A stretch of DNA of 64,000 nucleotides, from NCBI GenBank assembly GCA_001898835.1, contig MKVM01000005.1, positions 496,001 through 560,000 of the forward strand, in the 5' to 3' direction. The notes beneath the pieces were generated by a model, which made no database searches, was not told the origin of the DNA, and saw only the letters and a list, made by a program, of their open reading frames with translations. Positions 18,179 through 27,102 of this stretch are shown here, piece after piece. The DNA comes from Micrococcales bacterium 72-143 (GTDB lineage: Bacteria > Actinomycetota > Actinomycetes > Actinomycetales > Microbacteriaceae). The position numbers and the translations under genes were made by a program. Every line of letters begins with the position of its first letter. Position 1 is the first letter of the stretch.

Positions 18179-19915
18179 ATGACTCGTCTGTTCAATGATC
18201 CGACTGCGTTCGCCGATGAGCTGGTCGCCGGTTTCGTGGCTGCGAATCGGGACCGGGTGCGCGCCGTCCCGGGGGGTGTGGCGCGCGCCACGGCGTCCGA
18301 GCCGGGATCGGTGGCGCTGGTGATCGGGGGCGGATCGGGGCACTACCCGGCCTTCGGCGGGCTCGTGGGCGTGGGACTGGCGCACGGGGCGGCGATGGGG
18401 AACGTGTTCGCGTCGCCCTCGACGCAGCAGGTGGTCTCGGTGGCCCGGGCAGCCTCGAACGGCGGCGGCGTGCTGCTCTCCTACGGCAACTACGCCGGCG
18501 ACGTTCTGAACTTCGACGCCGCCGAGGCCCAGCTGAACGCGGAGGGCATTCCGACCCGGACCGTACGGGTGACCGACGACATCTCCTCGGCCCCGGCGTC
18601 GGAGAGGCGGCGGCGGCGGGGTATCGCGGGCGACCTGGCGGTCTTCAAGATCGCCGGTGCCGCCGCGGAGGCCGGCTACGAGCTGGATGAGGTGGCGCGG
18701 GTGGCGGAGCTCGCGAACGAGCGAACCCGGTCGTTCGGGGTCGCGTTCACCGGCTGCACGCTGCCGGGCGCGTCGGAGCCGTTGTTCACGGTCCCCGCGG
18801 GGCGGATGGCGCTCGGCCTCGGCATCCACGGGGAGCCGGGTATCGGCGAGACCGACGTGCCCACCGCGGACGGGCTCGCCGGGATCCTCGTCGAGCAGTT
18901 GCTGGGTGAGCTCCCCGACGGGGTGGATTCGGCTGCGGGCAGGCCGGTGGTTCCGATCCTGAACGGGCTCGGCTCGGTGAAGTACGAGGAGCTGTTCGTG
19001 GTCTATGCGGGCATCGCCCGACGCCTCGCGGAGGCCGGGGTCGAGGTCGTCGCACCGGAGGTGGGCGAGTTCTGCACCTCGTTCGACATGGCCGGCGCCT
19101 CGCTGACGCTGTTCTGGCTCGATGACGAGCTGGCGGAGCTGTGGTCGGCTCCGGCGGACGCGCCCGCATTCCGGACGGGCGCCGTCGCGCCGCGTGAACT
19201 GGTCTCCGTCGGAGAGACCGTGGAGACCTCCTCGGGGGCCGTGATGGCGCCGGCCTCCGAGGAGTCCCGTGAGGCGGCACCGCACGTGGTGCAGGCGATC
19301 GACGCGATCGCCGCCGTCATCGACGCGCACGTGGAGGAGCTCGGCCGCATCGACGCCGTCGCCGGGGACGGGGATCACGGCATCGGCATGCAACGCGGCT
19401 CACGGGCCGCGGCGGCAGCCGCACGGGCCGCGACCGAGGCGGGCGCCGGTGCGGGTACCGTCCTGCTGCGGGCGGGGGATGCGTGGGCGGACCGGGCCGG
19501 TGGCACCTCCGGCGCCCTCTGGGGTGTCATGCTCCGCGCCCTCGGTTCCCGGATCGGCGACGAGCACGCCCCTGACCCGACCGCGGTGGCCGAGGGGTGC
19601 CGTGACGCGCTGGCCGGTATCCGCTCCCACGGGAAGGCCGAGGTCGGCGACAAGACCATGGTCGACGCGATCGTGCCCTTCGTCGACACCCTCACCGAGC
19701 GGGTCGCCGCGGGCGAGGACCTCACACGTGCGTGGAACGCCGCCGCGGGGGTCGCCACCACCGCCGCCGCCGCGACCGCCGAGCTGCTGCCGCGGATGGG
19801 GCGCGCCCGACCGCACGCCGAGAAGAGCCTCGGCACCCCGGACGCGGGAGCCCACTCCTTCGCCCTGATCGCGACCGCGGTCGCCGCAACCCTCCCCCGA
19901 AAGGACACCCCCTGA
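18179..19915 (+). CDS. Dihydroxyacetone kinase family protein, fused DhaK-DhaL (probable tetrulose kinase)
   Basis: 578 aa ATP-dependent ketose kinase made of a DhaK substrate-binding domain (residues 1-330) and a DhaL ATP-binding domain (about 375-578). DhaK features: [10 protein letters not shown] near 50-60 and GIHGEPG, whose His (about 217) in characterised relatives forms the covalent hemiaminal with the ketose. DhaL shows AGDGDHG, the Mg-binding Asp cluster. ATG 18179 has GGAGGAG upstream. Genes for RpiB-like and TIM-like isomerases follow with one-base TGATG overlaps. In Mycobacterium smegmatis this trio phosphorylates and isomerises L-/D-erythrulose (LerK/DerK, LerI, EryI/DerI). True dihydroxyacetone or glyceraldehyde would not require both isomerases. 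Confidence 0.88.
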   Translation: MTRLFNDPTAFADELVAGFVAANRDRVRAVPGGVARATASEPGSVALVIGGGSGHYPAFGGLVGVGLAHGAAMGNVFASPSTQQVVSVARAASNGGGVLLSYGNYAGDVLNFDAAEAQLNAEGIPTRTVRVTDDISSAPASERRRRRGIAGDLAVFKIAGAAAEAGYELDEVARVAELANERTRSFGVAFTGCTLPGASEPLFTVPAGRMALGLGIHGEPGIGETDVPTADGLAGILVEQLLGELPDGVDSAAGRPVVPILNGLGSVKYEELFVVYAGIARRLAEAGVEVVAPEVGEFCTSFDMAGASLTLFWLDDELAELWSAPADAPAFRTGAVAPRELVSVGETVETSSGAVMAPASEESREAAPHVVQAIDAIAAVIDAHVEELGRIDAVAGDGDHGIGMQRGSRAAAAAARAATEAGAGAGTVLLRAGDAWADRAGGTSGALWGVMLRALGSRIGDEHAPDPTAVAEGCRDALAGIRSHGKAEVGDKTMVDAIVPFVDTLTERVAAGEDLTRAWNAAAGVATTAAAATAELLPRMGRARPHAEKSLGTPDAGAHSFALIATAVAATLPRKDTP

Positions 19916-20397
19916 TGACCACCCCCTCCCCGCAGCCGCTGAAGATCGTGGTCGGTGCGGATGACGCCGGCTACCAGTACAAGGAGGCCCTCAAGGCCGA
20001 CCTGGAGAACTCCGACCTCGTCGCCACCGTGATCGACGTCGGCGTCGACGCGGACGGGCACACCCCCTACCCGAAGGTCGCCATCGCCGCCGCCGAACTG
20101 GTCGCGCGGGGCGAGGCGGACCGGGCCCTGCTGATCTGCGGGACCGGGCTGGGGGTGGCGATCTCCGCCAACAAGGTCCCCGGCATCCGCGCCGTCACCG
20201 CCCACGACTCCTTCTCCGTGGAGCGGGCCATCCTCTCCAACGACGCCCAGGTGCTCACCATGGGACAACGCGTCATCGGCCTCGAACTCGCCCGCCGCCT
20301 CGTGCGCGAGTGGCTCGGCTACCGATTCGACCCCGCCTCCGCGTCCGCGGAGAAGGTCGCCGTCATCGAGCGGTACGAGACCACCGGGACCTGCTGA
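19915..20397 (+). CDS. RpiB-family isomerase (probable tetrulose-4-phosphate isomerase)
   Basis: 160 aa RpiB/LacAB sugar-phosphate isomerase. The conserved active-site Cys lies in [13 protein letters not shown] with GIRAVTAHD after it. The N-terminal motif is GADDAGY, where canonical ribose-5-phosphate isomerase B has D-H-x-G; the His-to-Asp change suits a different phosphosugar. The start ATG shares one base with the kinase stop (TGATG). By analogy with EryI/DerI it would convert erythrulose-4-phosphate to erythrose-4-phosphate, feeding the pentose phosphate pathway. A genuine rpiB role cannot be excluded. Confidence 0.82.
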   Translation: MTTPSPQPLKIVVGADDAGYQYKEALKADLENSDLVATVIDVGVDADGHTPYPKVAIAAAELVARGEADRALLICGTGLGVAISANKVPGIRAVTAHDSFSVERAILSNDAQVLTMGQRVIGLELARRLVREWLGYRFDPASASAEKVAVIERYETTGTC

Positions 20398-21155
20398 TGC
20401 CGCCTGTCACCGTCGGGGTGAGCCTGAAGATGTACTTCGGCCACCGCGTCGCGCGGGCCTGGCTGGCCGACGCGGCCGACATCGCGGCGTCGACCCGCGC
20501 GGTCGCCGACGGTGACGTCGAGTTCTTCGTGGCGCCCACCTACCCGCAGCTCATCCCCGCCCTGGAGGCGTTCGGCGGCACCCGGGCGCGCGTGGCGGCC
20601 CAGGACGCGGCGGAACACGACGCGGGCGCGTACACCGGCGAGGTCAGCCCCGCCGAGCTCGCCGAGGTCGGCGTCGAGCTCGTCGAGCTGGGTCACGCCG
20701 AGCGCCGACGCCTCTACGGCGAGACGGATGCCGTCGTCGCGCGCAAGACCGCCGCCGCCCTCCGCAACGGGCTCACGCCCGTGCTCTGCGTCGGCGAGCA
20801 CGACCAGGTGGCGGCGGGCGACGCCCTCGCCTTCTCCACCGCGCAGGTGCTCTCCGCGCTGCGCGGCGCCTCCCCCGGCCGCGTCATCGTCGCCTACGAA
20901 CCCGTCTGGGCGATCGGCGCACCCGAACCCGCGCCGGTGGATCACATCCGGGCGGTGACGTCCGGGCTCCGCCGGCTCCTCGCCGACCTCGACGACCGGC
21001 CCGGAAGCGCCGTCATCTACGGCGGCTCCGCCGGACCCGGCCTCCTCACCCGACTCGGCGACGATGTCGACGGTCTCTTCCTCGGCCGCTTCGCTCACAA
21101 CCCAACAGCGCTCCGCGAGGTGCTCGCCGAGGCCGCCGCACTCGCGAGGCGATAG
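20397..21155 (+). CDS. Triosephosphate isomerase-like protein (probable LerI/EryH-type tetrulose phosphate isomerase)
   Basis: 252 aa TIM-barrel of the TpiA family. Catalytic residues are retained: Lys in VSLKMYFG, His in ELGHAERR, Glu in AYEPVWAIG, and the phosphate loop IYGGSAGP. Two details differ from glycolytic TpiA: the NWKMN start is replaced by SLKMY, and the Ser of GHSERR is Ala. These changes are seen in isomerases acting on tetrulose phosphates. It is the last gene of the kinase operon (TGATG overlap). The gene order and residue changes argue against it being the housekeeping tpiA, which in Actinobacteria sits with gap-pgk. Confidence 0.82.
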   Translation: MPPVTVGVSLKMYFGHRVARAWLADAADIAASTRAVADGDVEFFVAPTYPQLIPALEAFGGTRARVAAQDAAEHDAGAYTGEVSPAELAEVGVELVELGHAERRRLYGETDAVVARKTAAALRNGLTPVLCVGEHDQVAAGDALAFSTAQVLSALRGASPGRVIVAYEPVWAIGAPEPAPVDHIRAVTSGLRRLLADLDDRPGSAVIYGGSAGPGLLTRLGDDVDGLFLGRFAHNPTALREVLAEAAALARR

Positions 21156-21165
21156 CGGGGGGCGG

Positions 21166-21210
21166 GGGTTTCGATACGCCCGCTGCGCGGGCTACTCAAC
21201 CAGCGGGGTC
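21166..21210. repeat. Palindromic intergenic repeat / terminator
   Basis: Between convergent gene ends. The flank GGTTTCGATACGC, hairpin GCCCGC-tgc-GCGGGC and flank CTACTCAACCAGCGG form a repeat pattern that I recognise from many Microbacteriaceae intergenic regions. A related copy lies at about 33820-33860. It probably doubles as a bidirectional terminator. Confidence 0.65.
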
Positions 21211-21226
21211 GGCGCGGCGCGGCTGC

Positions 21227-21823
21227 TCACCCGGCGGGGTCGCGCGGGGCGTGCCAGCGCTGCTGCGCCGCGAGCAGGCCCTCGCGGACGAGGTCCTCGG
21301 TGGCGTCGGCGGCATCCGACAGCAGCGACGGGAGCGCCTCGCGCTCGGCCTTCGAGAACGGCGAGAGCACGAAGTCGGCCGCGTCCTGGCGACCGGGCGG
21401 GCGCCCGATGCCGATCCGCACGCGCGCGAACTCGGGCGTGCCGAGGGCCGACTGGATGTCGCGGAGGCCGTTGTGGCCGCCGTGACCCCCGCCGACCTTG
21501 AGCTTCACGGTGTCGAACGGGATGTCGAGCTCGTCGTGCAGCACGACGATCCGGTCGGCGCCCAGCCCGAAGAACTTGGCGGCCGACGAGACGGGGCCGC
21601 CCGAGAGGTTCATGAACGAGAGCGGCTTCACGAGCACGAGCTTCGGAAGCCCCGGCCCCAGCCGACCCTCGGCCAGCAGGGTGTTGGTCTTGTGGCGCGT
21701 GAACCGCGCGCCGACCCGCTCGGCGAGCACGTCGAGCGCCATCTGGCCCACATTGTGGCGATGAGCGGCGTAGCCGGGCCCGGGGTTCCCGAGCCCGGCT
21801 ACGAGCCAGACGTCATCCGCCAT
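21227..21823 (-). CDS. pth: Peptidyl-tRNA hydrolase
   Basis: 198 aa cytoplasmic enzyme that cleaves peptidyl-tRNA released from stalled ribosomes. Family hallmarks: GLGNPGPGYAAHRHNVGQ with the catalytic His, PLSFMNLSG with the conserved Asn, the Asp in LHDELDIPF, and GGGHGGHNGLRD. Standard length. It follows rplY by 12 bp, the conserved actinobacterial rplY-pth pair, almost certainly cotranscribed. Confidence 0.98.
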   Translation of the reverse strand: MADDVWLVAGLGNPGPGYAAHRHNVGQMALDVLAERVGARFTRHKTNTLLAEGRLGPGLPKLVLVKPLSFMNLSGGPVSSAAKFFGLGADRIVVLHDELDIPFDTVKLKVGGGHGGHNGLRDIQSALGTPEFARVRIGIGRPPGRQDAADFVLSPFSKAEREALPSLLSDAADATEDLVREGLLAAQQRWHAPRDPAG

Positions 21824-21835
21824 GCGACGGGATGC

Positions 21836-22477
21836 CTACTCGGCGTCGCCCGAGGTCTCGGCCTCGTCGGACGCAGCCTCGGCGGCGGCCTCCTCGCCAG
21901 CCTCGGCAGCGGTCTCGCCCTCCTCGGGCAGGTCGACCTTCGCGGGGAGCGTGATCGCGACGACGAGCGTCTCCGGGTCGGACACGAGGGTCGACCCCTT
22001 CGGGAGCTCGACCTCGCCGGCCGTGATGTGGGTGCCCTCCTCGAGGCCGTCGACGTTCACGACGAGACGCTCGGGGATGTGGGTGGCCTCCGCCTCGATC
22101 GTGAGGGTCGCCGCGTCGAGCGCAACGATGGTGCCGGAGAACGACTCGCCCTCGACGTGAACGGGGACGTCGATCGAGACCTTCTCGCCCTTCTTCACGA
22201 TGATGAGGTCGATGTGCTCGATGATCTGGCGCACCGGGTCCTTCTGCACGTCCTTGACGAGCGCGAGCTCGTTGCGGCCCGCGATGTCGAGGTCGAGCAC
22301 GGCGTTCGCCTTGCGCAGGATGAGGCTGACCTCGTGACCCGGCAGGGTGATGTGCTGCGGCTCGGTGCCGTGGCCGTAGATCACGGCGGGGATCTTGCCG
22401 AGGGCGCGGATCTTGCGGGCCGCGCCCTTGCCGAACTGGTCGCGGACCTCCGCGACGAGCTTGTTGTCGTCGGACAT
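21836..22477 (-). CDS. rplY: 50S ribosomal protein L25/general stress protein Ctc
   Basis: 213 aa two-domain L25 (CTC form): the N-terminal 5S-rRNA-binding domain (GKGAARKIRALGKIPAVIYG) and the C-terminal TL5 domain (about 100-190), then an Ala/Glu-rich acidic tail common in Actinobacteria. ATG 22477 follows a purine-rich GAAGGAGT. In Mycobacterium tuberculosis and relatives it lies close to prs; here it begins a separate core island, with the 20.6 kb upstream occupied by carbohydrate genes. Confidence 0.97.
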   Translation of the reverse strand: MSDDNKLVAEVRDQFGKGAARKIRALGKIPAVIYGHGTEPQHITLPGHEVSLILRKANAVLDLDIAGRNELALVKDVQKDPVRQIIEHIDLIIVKKGEKVSIDVPVHVEGESFSGTIVALDAATLTIEAEATHIPERLVVNVDGLEEGTHITAGEVELPKGSTLVSDPETLVVAITLPAKVDLPEEGETAAEAGEEAAAEAASDEAETSGDAE

Positions 22478-22688
22478 GGTGACTCCTTCTGGTGGGCGCG
22501 GGGCCCGTCTGGATGATTTTCAACTCGAACGCGCAACAGCGTGAGGAAAGACTCTGGGCCTGCCCACCGCGTCGATCACGGATGCCGAGCCGCTCGCGCG
22601 GTGCGGCATCCCTCGCCGAAGTTCGTGTCCATGCTACCCGAGTTCCCGAGAGTCGCCTCTCGCCGGCGTGCGGACCCCGAGCCGAGGC

Positions 22689-23762
22689 TCAGTAGAACTC
22701 GCGCGTGTTGACGACGTTGAGGAGCGGGTCGCCCGCCAGGAAGCGGCGCGCGTTCTCGGCGAACAGCTCCGCGATGAGCCGCGGCTCGTGCGGGCTGATC
22801 GCGGCGGTGTGCGGGGCGAGCACGACGTTCGGCATGTCCCACAGGGGGCTGTCGTCGGGGAGGGGCTCGACCGCGGTCACGTCGAGCACGGCGAGGCCGA
22901 CGCGTCCGTCCCGCAGCGCCTCGACGAGGGCCGGCTCGTCCACGGTCGTGCCGCGTCCGACGTTCACGACCGTCGCGCCGGGCTTGATGCGCGCGAGCAC
23001 CTCGGCCGACAGCATGCCGCGCGTCTCGTCGGTGCCGGGCAGCGCGAGCACCACCGCGTCCGCCTCGGATGCCGCGGCCGCGAGCTCGGCGACGGGCACG
23101 ATCCGCTCCACCTCCGCCTCCACCTCGTGGCGGTGCACCCCGACGACGTGGCAGCCGAGCCCCGTGAGCATCGACGCGGTCAGCCTGCCGATCCGGCCGA
23201 GACCCACGACCAGCACCGTCGTCTCGCCGAGCAGGCCGAGCGGCTCGCGCGGGCCCCACCGATGCGCGCGCTGCATCCCCTGCAGCCAGGGAAGCCGCTT
23301 CGCCCCCGCGAGCACGCCGAGCACGGCGAACTCGGCGAGCGGGGTCGCGTGCACCCCCGCGGAGGTCGTGAACACCACCCGCTCCAGCGCATCCGGCGAC
23401 AGCCGTGCCGCCCTCACCTGCTGGCCGCCGCCCGCCGGGATGGTGTGCACCCAGCGCAGCCGCGGGTTCGCGGCGACCGTACGCGCGAGCGCGCGCCCCG
23501 ACTGGTCGGGCACCCCGAACAGCACCTCGGCGGAGTCGAGCAGCGCCTCGTAGCGGACCTGTTCCTCCGGCGTGCGCTGCTTGGGTCCCGTCATCCAGTC
23601 GATCTCGGGGTCGGTGAGCAGCTCCGGCTCCCACACGACGTCCAGACGCTCGTCGCGCGCGATCAGCTCGACGAGTTCGCGCGCGAGCGGGGTCGCGATC
23701 ACCACGCGCAGACGGGGGCGCCCGTCGTCGTGGGCCGGTTCGGCGAGACGTGGGGAGCGCAT
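22689..23762 (-). CDS. D-2-hydroxyacid dehydrogenase (NAD-binding)
   Basis: 357 aa member of the D-isomer-specific 2-hydroxyacid dehydrogenase family. The NAD-binding motif is VVGLGRIG (about residue 182), the substrate-binding Arg lies in NVGRGTTVDE, the catalytic Glu in the following helix region, and the catalytic His in LAPHTAA. The first 15 residues are weakly supported; the true start may be slightly internal. It lies 41 bp after the PfkB kinase gene as the last gene of the acid-sugar importer operon. With gluconokinase nearby, reduction of 2-keto-gluconate (GhrB-like) or its 6-phosphate (KguD-like) is a good guess. Confidence 0.85.
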   Translation of the reverse strand: MRSPRLAEPAHDDGRPRLRVVIATPLARELVELIARDERLDVVWEPELLTDPEIDWMTGPKQRTPEEQVRYEALLDSAEVLFGVPDQSGRALARTVAANPRLRWVHTIPAGGGQQVRAARLSPDALERVVFTTSAGVHATPLAEFAVLGVLAGAKRLPWLQGMQRAHRWGPREPLGLLGETTVLVVGLGRIGRLTASMLTGLGCHVVGVHRHEVEAEVERIVPVAELAAAASEADAVVLALPGTDETRGMLSAEVLARIKPGATVVNVGRGTTVDEPALVEALRDGRVGLAVLDVTAVEPLPDDSPLWDMPNVVLAPHTAAISPHEPRLIAELFAENARRFLAGDPLLNVVNTREFY

Positions 23763-23803
23763 CGTGACCAGTCAAGCACCTCCGCGGCTCGAGGCACGCG
23801 AAC

Positions 23804-24673
23804 TCAAGGCGACCGAAGCAGTGCTCCCGGGTGCGCGATCGTCGCCGCGGCGACTCCCATCGCGCGGTGCAGCGTCGCGTGCCATTCCACCGCCTCGAGT
23901 CCTGCCGTGGCGACCTCGGCGAGCACCGACGCGAACACGGCGTCTCCGGCGCCCATCGTGTCGACGACTCCTCCGGCCGATGCGAGCGCGGGGCTGCTGA
24001 CCTGTCGCCCCGGGAGATGCGCACTCGCCCCGTTGCTGCCTTCGGTGGCCAGGATGTGCGTGTACCGGTGGCGGAGGGCGTCGATCACGGATGCGACGGG
24101 GCGGCCGTAGAGCAGCAGCGCGTCGTCGTCGCCCAGCTTCAGGAGATCGACCGTGCCACCCAGCTGCTCGACGGCGCGGCCGAAGGCCGCGGCATCGCGC
24201 AGCATTCCCGAGCGCGGATTGGGGTCCAGCGCCACCACGCCCGCCGAGGCCTCCAGCACCTCCGCGAGCAGGCCGGCCTGACCCTCATCGTCGAGGGGGA
24301 AGCCGCTCACCGCGACGACGTCCGCGGTCTCGATCGCCCGCCGCTGCGTGTCGTCGAAGTCGAGGACACGGTGCAGCATCGGCTCGCTGAAGCTGTAGTG
24401 GGGCTCGCCGTCGCGCCTCTCCGAGCGCGCGACGCCCGTGCCGAGCGGCGTGAGGGTCGGCGCGAACTCCATCCCGTAGCCGGCCACATGCGCGCGGATG
24501 AGAGCGCCGTCGGCATCGTCCCCGATCATCGCGACGAGGGTGGTGGGCACGCCGAGGATGCACAGCCCGGTCGCCACGTTGAGGGCCGAGCCCCCGACGA
24601 AGCGCAACGTGCCGCGCTCGTCGACGAGTTCGTCGATGAGCGCGTCGCCGATGACCGTCACCCGGGGGCTCAT
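23804..24673 (-). CDS. PfkB family carbohydrate kinase
   Basis: 289 aa ribokinase-fold kinase. N-terminal GGSALNVATGLCILG is the first PfkB signature; C-terminal GVVDTMGAGDAVFASVL carries the second signature with the catalytic Asp of GAGD and anion hole. ATG 24673 is preferred; an ATG at 24697 would overlap the gluconokinase gene. Likely substrates are a keto-acid sugar (2-keto-3-deoxygluconate or 2-ketogluconate, as KdgK/KguK), given the neighbours gluconokinase and 2-hydroxyacid dehydrogenase. Fructose or ribose kinase activity cannot be excluded from sequence. Confidence 0.87.
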   Translation of the reverse strand: MSPRVTVIGDALIDELVDERGTLRFVGGSALNVATGLCILGVPTTLVAMIGDDADGALIRAHVAGYGMEFAPTLTPLGTGVARSERRDGEPHYSFSEPMLHRVLDFDDTQRRAIETADVVAVSGFPLDDEGQAGLLAEVLEASAGVVALDPNPRSGMLRDAAAFGRAVEQLGGTVDLLKLGDDDALLLYGRPVASVIDALRHRYTHILATEGSNGASAHLPGRQVSSPALASAGGVVDTMGAGDAVFASVLAEVATAGLEAVEWHATLHRAMGVAAATIAHPGALLRSP

Positions 24674-24680
24674 GTCCGGC

Positions 24681-25217
24681 TCACCGTCGTTCGGCATCCG
24701 CGGGCCGCAGCACCCGGAGGAAGGCGACCACGGCATCCGCGAGCTCCGCGGGGGATGCGGACACGTCGAGGGCGATGCCCGCCTCGTCGTCCTGCAGCGG
24801 CTCGAGCGTGTCGAACTGCGACTTCAGCAGTGCCGGAGGCATGTACTCGTGCGTGCGGCTGTTCACCCTGCTCGAGATGAGCTCGAACGAGCCGAACAGG
24901 TGCACGAAGACCGTGCCCGGCGCTTCGCTTCTCAGGAGGTCGCGGTAGCTGCGACGCAGTGCCGAGCAGACCACGACGATCCCCGTGTCGCGGTCGGCGT
25001 CGAGCAGCCGACCGATGGTGCGCAGCCACGGCTCGCGGTCCTCGTCGCCGAGCGGTACGCCGGCCGCCATCTTCGCCACATTGGCCGCGGAGTGCAGCCG
25101 GTCGCCGTCGACGGCGCGGGCGCCGAGGCGCTCCGCCAGCAGCTCGGCGACGGTCGACTTGCCCGAACCCTGCACCCCCATGACGACGATGGGAGGAGAT
25201 GAGCCCGGTCCGGTCAT
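24681..25217 (-). CDS. Gluconokinase, GntK type
   Basis: 178 aa P-loop kinase that phosphorylates D-gluconate to 6-phosphogluconate. It shows Walker A GVQGSGKST (about residues 14-22), the substrate segment DGDRLHSAANVAKMAAG followed by PLGDEDREPWL, and HEYMPPALLKSQFDTLE, all diagnostic of GntK. Normal length. The start overlaps the permease stop by ATGA (25214-25217). The product is the substrate of the gnd enzyme at 39638-41092. Confidence 0.93.
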   Translation of the reverse strand: MTGPGSSPPIVVMGVQGSGKSTVAELLAERLGARAVDGDRLHSAANVAKMAAGVPLGDEDREPWLRTIGRLLDADRDTGIVVVCSALRRSYRDLLRSEAPGTVFVHLFGSFELISSRVNSRTHEYMPPALLKSQFDTLEPLQDDEAGIALDVSASPAELADAVVAFLRVLRPADAERR

Positions 25218-26083
25218 CCCTTGGTCGCTCCCGCCGTCAGACCCGACACGATGTACTTCTGCGTGAACAGCGCGATCACCATGATCGGGATCGTCACGAC
25301 GACGGCGGCGGCCATGAGCCCGCCCCAGTCGATGCTCGCGTAGCCGACGAAGTCGAAGATCGCCACGGGAAGTGTCTTGGTGCTCGCGCCCGAGAGCACG
25401 AGCGCGAACATGAAGTTGTTCCAGGAGAAGATGAACGACAGGATGCTCGCCGTCGCGATGCCCGGCACCGACAGCGGCAGCGTGATCCGCAGGAAGGCGC
25501 CGATCGGCGTCAGGCCGTCCACCTGCGCCTGCTCTTCGAGCTCCTCCGGGAGCGAGTCGAAGAACGACATCATGATGTAGAGGATCAGCGGCAGCGACAC
25601 GAACATGTGCGAGAGCACGAGCGGCGTGTAGGTGCCGACGATGCGCAGGTTCGAGAAGACGAAATACCAGGGTACGAGCAGGCTGACGCCCGGGATGACT
25701 CGGGCCAGCAGCACGAGCACCGCCGACTTCTTCATCACGAAGCGGCTCATCGAGTAGGCCGCGGGCACCGCCAGCAGGAGCGACAGCAACGTGGCCACCG
25801 CGGCCACGAAGAAGCTGTTCCAGATGTACTGCACGTAGTCGGCCTGCCCGAACACCGTGTCGTAGTTCTTGAGGGTCGGCGTGAAGATGAACGCCGCCTC
25901 GGAGTTGTAGATGTCGACGTTGGTCTTGAAGGAGGAGAGCACCATCCAGACGACGGGCGCGAGGAAGGTGAGCGCGACCAGCACGAGCATGATCGCCCGG
26001 AAGGCCTTGTAGCCGCGACCGCGGTTGCGGCGGCGCTGCAGGGGCGAGGTGGTCACGATGAGGGAGGTGGCTGTCGTGGTCAT
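25214..26083 (-). CDS. ABC sugar transporter permease, MalG type
   Basis: 289 aa, six hydrophobic helices, EAA loop EELEEQAQVDGLTPIGAFLRITLPL (about residues 190-214); the second Ala of the usual EAA is Gln here, a tolerated variant. The start ATG shares a base with the partner permease stop (TGATG). Part of the importer operon with gluconokinase, so an aldonic acid or related sugar acid is the likely cargo. Confidence 0.93.
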   Translation of the reverse strand: MTTTATSLIVTTSPLQRRRNRGRGYKAFRAIMLVLVALTFLAPVVWMVLSSFKTNVDIYNSEAAFIFTPTLKNYDTVFGQADYVQYIWNSFFVAAVATLLSLLLAVPAAYSMSRFVMKKSAVLVLLARVIPGVSLLVPWYFVFSNLRIVGTYTPLVLSHMFVSLPLILYIMMSFFDSLPEELEEQAQVDGLTPIGAFLRITLPLSVPGIATASILSFIFSWNNFMFALVLSGASTKTLPVAIFDFVGYASIDWGGLMAAAVVVTIPIMVIALFTQKYIVSGLTAGATKG

Positions 26084-27006
26084 CAGAGGGAGCTCTTCTT
26101 CCTGCGAATGGTGAGGAGCCAGATGCAGCCGATGATCATCAGGAAGAAGATCACCAGGACTGTCGAGGACTCCCCGTACTTCTGGTAGTCGAAGCTCAAG
26201 CCGTAGGCGTAGACGTTGAGCGTCTCCACCTCGTGGAACGAGCCGCCGCCCTTCCCCTTGGTGGCGTAGAGGATGTCGAAGGTCTTGAGCGCGTCGATGC
26301 CGCGCAGCAGCACCGCCGTGATGAAGGTGGGCATCACGAGGGGGAACGTCACGTGCCAGAACCGCTGCCAGGCGTTGGCGCCGTCGACCCGCGCCGCCTC
26401 GTCGGGCTCGTCGGACAGCGAGGTGAGCCCGGCAAGCAGGATCAGCACCACCATCGGTGTCCACTGCCAGATATCGACGAACATCAGTGTCGGCAGCGCG
26501 GTCGCCTCGCCTGCGAGCCAGGGCTGCGCCGGGATGCCGAACCACGACAGGAACTGGTTGGCGAAGCCGATGGTCGGCTCGAAGATGAGCCGCCACATCA
26601 TGCCGACGGCGACCGGGGTGGCCACGAGCGGCAGCAGGATGATGATGCGCACGAGCCCCTGGCCGCGGAATGGACGCCAGAGCAGCAGCGCGATCAGCAT
26701 GCCGAGGATCATCTCGACGACCATCGCGCCGACGGTGAAGAAGGCGGTACGTCCGACGGCGGGCCAGAAGCGATCCGTGTCGGAGAGGACGTCGAAGTAG
26801 TTCTCGAGGCCGATGAAGTCGTGCGGGGCCCGGATGGAGCCGGAGGCGTCGGTGAGGCTCAGATAGAGCGTCCAGCCGAGCGGGAAGGCGATCAGGAGGG
26901 CCACGAACACCATGGCGGGTGCGGCGAGCACCCACTTGCGGTGCCGATTGGCCCAGAGGGAGAAGGACGTCTGCGTCCTCACTCGGGTACCGGTCGTTGT
27001 ACTCAT
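26083..27006 (-). CDS. ABC sugar transporter permease, MalF type
   Basis: 307 aa permease with six helices and EAA-type loop DEPDEAARVDGANAWQRFWHVTFPL (about residues 199-223). It is separated from the upstream binding-protein gene by a 96-bp gap containing a strong hairpin, which probably lowers permease expression relative to the binding protein. Confidence 0.93.
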   Translation of the reverse strand: MSTTTGTRVRTQTSFSLWANRHRKWVLAAPAMVFVALLIAFPLGWTLYLSLTDASGSIRAPHDFIGLENYFDVLSDTDRFWPAVGRTAFFTVGAMVVEMILGMLIALLLWRPFRGQGLVRIIILLPLVATPVAVGMMWRLIFEPTIGFANQFLSWFGIPAQPWLAGEATALPTLMFVDIWQWTPMVVLILLAGLTSLSDEPDEAARVDGANAWQRFWHVTFPLVMPTFITAVLLRGIDALKTFDILYATKGKGGGSFHEVETLNVYAYGLSFDYQKYGESSTVLVIFFLMIIGCIWLLTIRRKKSSL

Positions 27007-27052
27007 ACGTTGTCTCTCCGTGTCGGCCCGTGGCCGGTGGGGGAAATTCGGG

Positions 27053-27088
27053 CGCTGGTGGTGCGGCGGCGAGGCCGCACCACCAGCG
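27053..27088 (-). promoter_or_regulatory. Intercistronic hairpin between binding-protein and permease genes
   Basis: A perfect 14-bp stem (CGCTGGTGGTGCGG / CCGCACCACCAGCG) with an 8-base loop lies between the binding-protein stop (27103) and the permease start (27006). Such structures stabilise the upstream mRNA segment or attenuate readthrough in binding-protein-dependent importer operons, giving excess binding protein. It could also act as a partial terminator. Confidence 0.7.
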
Positions 27089-27102
27089 GACGAACGCTAC
27101 TG

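Noticed and set aside
20397..21155. Housekeeping tpiA
   Set aside because: Motif changes and operon context with a ketose kinase and RpiB-like gene point to a dedicated pathway isomerase.
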